From positions 48,175 through 112,174 of the forward strand of contig CALWUW010000012.1 in the NCBI GenBank assembly GCA_944384815.1: DNA of 64,000 nucleotides, read 5' to 3'. A program made the translations under genes and the position numbers. This document shows positions 62,102-64,000 of this stretch, in pieces. Position 1 is the stretch's first letter. Each line of letters opens with the position of its first letter. This DNA comes from an uncultured Clostridia bacterium. GTDB taxonomy: Bacteria; Bacillota; Clostridia; Oscillospirales; Acutalibacteraceae. The notes under the pieces were generated by a model. The model saw nothing but the letters and a program-made list of their open reading frames with translations, was not told the DNA's origin and ran no database searches.

Positions 62102-62443
62102 TTATCTTTGTTTGGCAGACACAAAAACTTTTATAGGAATCCCCCGGCTTTTACAGCTATCAATCACATATTTTGTTCCCCGGGAGACTCCATCCCAAAA
62201 CGCCAACACCAGATCGACACTTTCAATGATATTAATATTGCGTTTCAGAGGAGCCGATCTTCCGTACTTTTCGTATTCCGGCAGGAACTCCGTTAACTGA
62301 ATACCGTTAGAGAGTGCGTACTCTTTTGCGCAGGTATCGATCCCCTTTGCACCTCCCGACACAATTTCCGTCACATTGTCCGGCAGATATTTTCCCAAAT
62401 TTGTAATCTTCAATTCTCGGGAACCCACGATAGCCACTTTCAA
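62102..62443 (-). CDS. SLOG-fold (YspA/DUF2493-like) nucleotide-binding protein
   Basis: 113 residues. KVAIVGSRELKI at the N-terminus, VSGGAKGIDTCAKEYA and DLVLAFWDGVSRGTKYVID are the Rossmann-like SLOG motifs, thought to bind nucleotide-derived ligands. The start is taken as TTG 62443, with GGAGG about 10 nt upstream. It is divergent from two ribbon-helix-helix genes across a repeat-rich operator region. Such proteins are frequent on integrative elements and near phage-defence genes; no effector partner is seen here. Confidence 0.8.
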   Translation of the reverse strand: MKVAIVGSRELKITNLGKYLPDNVTEIVSGGAKGIDTCAKEYALSNGIQLTEFLPEYEKYGRSAPLKRNINIIESVDLVLAFWDGVSRGTKYVIDSCKSRGIPIKVFVSAKQR

Positions 62444-62464
62444 ATTTTTCCGCCTCCAAATCAT

Positions 62465-62553
62465 TGCGTCATTACTGCGTCATTATATCACCATTTCTGT
62501 TGTGACGCAATTATTTCACTATAATTTATTCATAATGGTGAAATAATAGTGAA
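62465..62553. promoter_or_regulatory. operator array between SLOG and ribbon-helix-helix genes
   Basis: Two repeat families lie here. TGCGTCATTA occurs at 62465-62474 and 62476-62485 (11 bp apart), with an inverted TGACGCA at 62503-62509. A second box, TTTCACTAT/ATAGTGAAA, appears at 62514-62522 and inverted at 62535-62543 (ATGGTGAAA) and 62545-62553; TCACCATT (62488-62495) mirrors AATGGTGA (62534-62541). TATAAT at 62519-62524 is a likely -10 for the plus-strand genes. Confidence 0.65.
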
Positions 62554-62567
62554 AAAGAGGCGATAGC

Positions 62568-62759
62568 ATGGAAGATAAACTACTGCGCTACACATTACGT
62601 GTGGACCGATTATTATTTCAAAAATTTCGTTATATTGCAGAATCAGAAGGGCGCTCTGCCAATAAAGAAATTGAACAATATTTAAAGCGACGTGTTGCGG
62701 AATATGAGCGGGACAACGGAAACATTCCCGTAACGATTACCCATATCGATAATGAATAG
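62568..62759 (+). CDS. Arc-type ribbon-helix-helix DNA-binding protein
   Basis: 63 residues. A short beta strand (LRYTLRVDRLLFQKF) is followed by two helices (RYIAESEGRSANKEIEQYLKR), the Arc/MetJ fold. SANKEIEQYLKRRV is the typical second-helix signature. AGAGGCGA precedes the ATG. It is first of two consecutive RHH genes, divergent from the SLOG gene, and is the likely binder of one of the operator box families. Confidence 0.85.
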   Translation: MEDKLLRYTLRVDRLLFQKFRYIAESEGRSANKEIEQYLKRRVAEYERDNGNIPVTITHIDNE

Positions 62760-62767
62760 GAATTTTT

Positions 62768-62989
62768 ATGGCGATTAAAAGCGTGTCCATTCGGATAGAA
62801 GAAATGCTGGAAAAACTGGATTTTGTGGCGGATTACGAAGGGTGTTCCATTAGCAGTCATATTCTGGTGGTAATCCGGGAAAACATTAAATTCTTTGAGC
62901 AGGAGCATGGTAAAATTAACGGTACCATTCGCCCGGAGGTAAACGTTAAGCCTACCACAAAAACTAAGCAGCCGGAAAGAGCGTCATAA
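62768..62989 (+). CDS. second small ribbon-helix-helix-like protein
   Basis: 73 residues. SVSIRIEEMLEKLDFVADY then EGCSISSHILVVIRENI fits a beta strand plus two helices, with a polar Lys/Thr-rich tail. It starts 8 bp after the first RHH gene, so they form an operon. Its helix differs enough from the first that it may read the other operator box. No toxin gene is next to either, so a toxin-antitoxin role is not supported. Confidence 0.7.
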   Translation: MAIKSVSIRIEEMLEKLDFVADYEGCSISSHILVVIRENIKFFEQEHGKINGTIRPEVNVKPTTKTKQPERAS

Positions 62990-63024
62990 CCGATAGTCCT
63001 TGAAAGCAATATTTTTGCAAAAGA

Positions 63025-63069
63025 AAGAACCGCAGTTTTGATACAAGACGTATCAAAACTGCGGTTCTT
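63025..63069. terminator. very strong bidirectional terminator
   Basis: A perfect 20-bp stem (63025-63044 with 63050-63069) with a 5-nt loop. A TTATTTG run follows on the plus strand. It ends the RHH operon and could also end the minus-strand methyltransferase. Confidence 0.85.
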
Positions 63070-63164
63070 ATTTGTTAGTCAGGGATTAAAAAAGACGCTA
63101 TGCTGTTTTTTTGCTATGAGACTTGAGCGCAATACAACAATTATGCTTATGAGTTAGCAATAAA

Positions 63165-63830
63165 TCACTTTTTCCTTGCCCAAATTATAGCTCTATTTGT
63201 CATTTCACTAATAGGGTTTCTACTATAATCACCATATTCTTCTTCCACGTTAAAACCGGAAACTTCAAGCCATTGATGTATTTGCTCAAGAGTTACAAAA
63301 TGCTTAGTAGAAGGTATGTCCTGTCTTATTTCAGTGCCATCAGATAACAACAATTCAAATCTGCGTGTAAACTTATTAAGTCTTGTTTTGGAATCAAAAG
63401 AACTGTTCAACAAAGTCATTTTTCCTGTATTGCCATTACTATCAGTTCCTTGCCAAACAACATTTTCCTTAGCATTTCCAAACCAATTTTCAGGGTGCAA
63501 TGTGTATTCGTAATCAATATAAATATGACCGCCAGAAATAAGAGCATCGGATGATTTTTGAATTACAAGCATTTGCGCTTTGTCATAATCAATATCTGCA
63601 ATAATATTAAAAAGAAAATTGGCCGCCAACATTACAACATCATATCCTTTGCCCCAATCATCTTTTATAACATCGCATTTCTGCCAAGTAATATTTTCCA
63701 TTCCTTTGGCTCTTGCAGATATTTTGCCAAGCACACACTCGTCAAAATCGAGACCTTTTACAGTATGTCCGGCTTTTCCAAGTGGTACAAGAATACGACC
63801 GCTACCGCAGGCGACTTCTATGTTCCTACT
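63165..63830 (-). pseudogene. class I methyltransferase, 5'-truncated
   Basis: The frame contains motif I as EVACGSGRILVPLGKAGHTV, then GLDFDE, DVVMLAANFLFNI, and a complete C-terminal half ending NRAIIWARKK. The catalytic core is therefore there, but about 50-60 N-terminal residues expected of the family are missing. Upstream of about 63830 the frame stays open but has no start codon or ribosome site and becomes unlike a protein. The break adjoins a plus-strand gene tail, so the gene was probably cut at insertion. A start at the internal GTG 63734 would lose motif I. Confidence 0.6.
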
Positions 63831-63893
63831 GATTTTGATACAAAAGAAAAAGCCCTCTCCGTGGCAAAAGCCGCCGAAAAAGGCTTGAAATAA
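63816..63893 (+). pseudogene. possible 3' end of a broken plus-strand gene
   Basis: The frame DFYVPTDFDTKEKALSVAKA, then AEKGLK and a stop, is followed at once by a clear terminator, as for a real gene end. No start or upstream coding sequence is present because the minus-strand methyltransferase occupies it. The family is not recognised. Confidence 0.35.
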
Positions 63894-63930
63894 GGGCTTC
63901 CGAGGTCGTGCTCTGACTTTGGAAGCCCTT
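63892..63930 (+). terminator. terminator after the broken plus-strand gene
   Basis: A 10-bp stem AAGGGCTTCC with GGAAGCCCTT, followed by GTTTTATG. Confidence 0.7.
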
Positions 63931-63941
63931 GTTTTATGTGT

Positions 63942-64000
63942 TCAGTTGTCCTGCTGCCGCTCGATAATGTGGCGGAGTGACAGCCTTGCGGTGTAGTGAT
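63942..64000 (-). CDS. possible C-terminus of a gene cut by the window edge
   Basis: On the minus strand a frame entering from the right edge reads YTARLSLRHIIERQQDN before a TGA at 63942-63944. The composition is protein-like, but only about 19 codons are visible and no family can be named. Confidence 0.3.
   Translation of the reverse strand, partial: HYTARLSLRHIIERQQDN

Noticed and set aside
62568-62989. Toxin-antitoxin module formed by the two RHH genes
   Set aside because: Both products look like DNA-binding proteins. No RelE-, PIN- or MazF-like toxin frame overlaps or follows; a strong terminator comes next.
1-64000. CRISPR arrays, rRNA genes, insertion sequences, replication origin
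   Set aside because: No regularly spaced repeats, rRNA segments, complete transposase or recombinase genes, or DnaA-box clusters were seen when reading both strands.

Overview
The window reads as chromosome of a low-to-mid GC Gram-positive anaerobe of the class Clostridia (Bacillota), probably an Oscillospirales-type gut or fermenter bacterium. The grounds are a T-box in front of valS, an L21 leader in front of rplU, an L27 with a cleavable N-terminal extension next to the Prp protease, Mini-RNase III, a split two-subunit transketolase, YitT, DegV and DUF6320 families, Firmicutes ribosome-binding sites, and a sequence that matches the forespore sigma-G promoter. That last match suggests a spore former. 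Family assignments are from recognition of motifs in the sequence; no database search was run.

Left part (1-19.7 kb): the 3' end of a Rieske-type oxidoreductase and a lone phage-type holin, then a GH4 alpha-galactosidase with a divergent AraC regulator, a DUF362 ferredoxin protein, two tRNA-Ser genes, transketolase, a flavin reductase-rubredoxin fusion, rarA, glyA, a GH29 alpha-L-fucosidase, an aldo/keto reductase-zinc dehydrogenase pair with a second divergent AraC regulator, tRNA-Leu, YitT, lactaldehyde reductase FucO and an SGNH hydrolase. The glycosidases, oxidoreductases and FucO point to fermentation of galactosides and fucosides.

Middle part (19.7-51.8 kb): mostly housekeeping. It holds folC, T-box-controlled valS, a four-gene alpha/beta hydrolase-condensation-like acyltransferase-DUF6320-DegV cluster, an HPr variant, a GH127 beta-L-arabinofuranosidase, luxS, a zinc phospholipase C-like protein, a polar amino-acid ABC importer, an RluA enzyme, ilvE, an rRNA methyltransferase, a 52-residue gene under a sigma-G-like promoter, then mrnC, obgE, rpmA, prp, rplU, prfB, a Toprim protein, holA, comEC, a phosphoribosyltransferase, a HIT protein, a zinc-ribbon protein and a sigma factor.

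Right part (51.8-64 kb): more mosaic. An AT-rich stretch holds a frameshifted GNAT acetyltransferase and about 0.5 kb without genes. It is followed by comM/yifB, a second amino-acid ABC importer and a class B penicillin-binding protein. From about 59.4 kb there is an accessory segment: a methyltransferase behind a short Arg-rich leader peptide and a hairpin that hides its ribosome-binding site; a fluoride-type (crcB) riboswitch in front of a cation/proton antiporter; an SLOG-fold protein divergent from two ribbon-helix-helix proteins across a dense operator array; and broken gene ends at the right edge. The strongest leads are the attenuator-methyltransferase unit, the fluoride riboswitch-antiporter unit, and the sigma-G-driven small gene.
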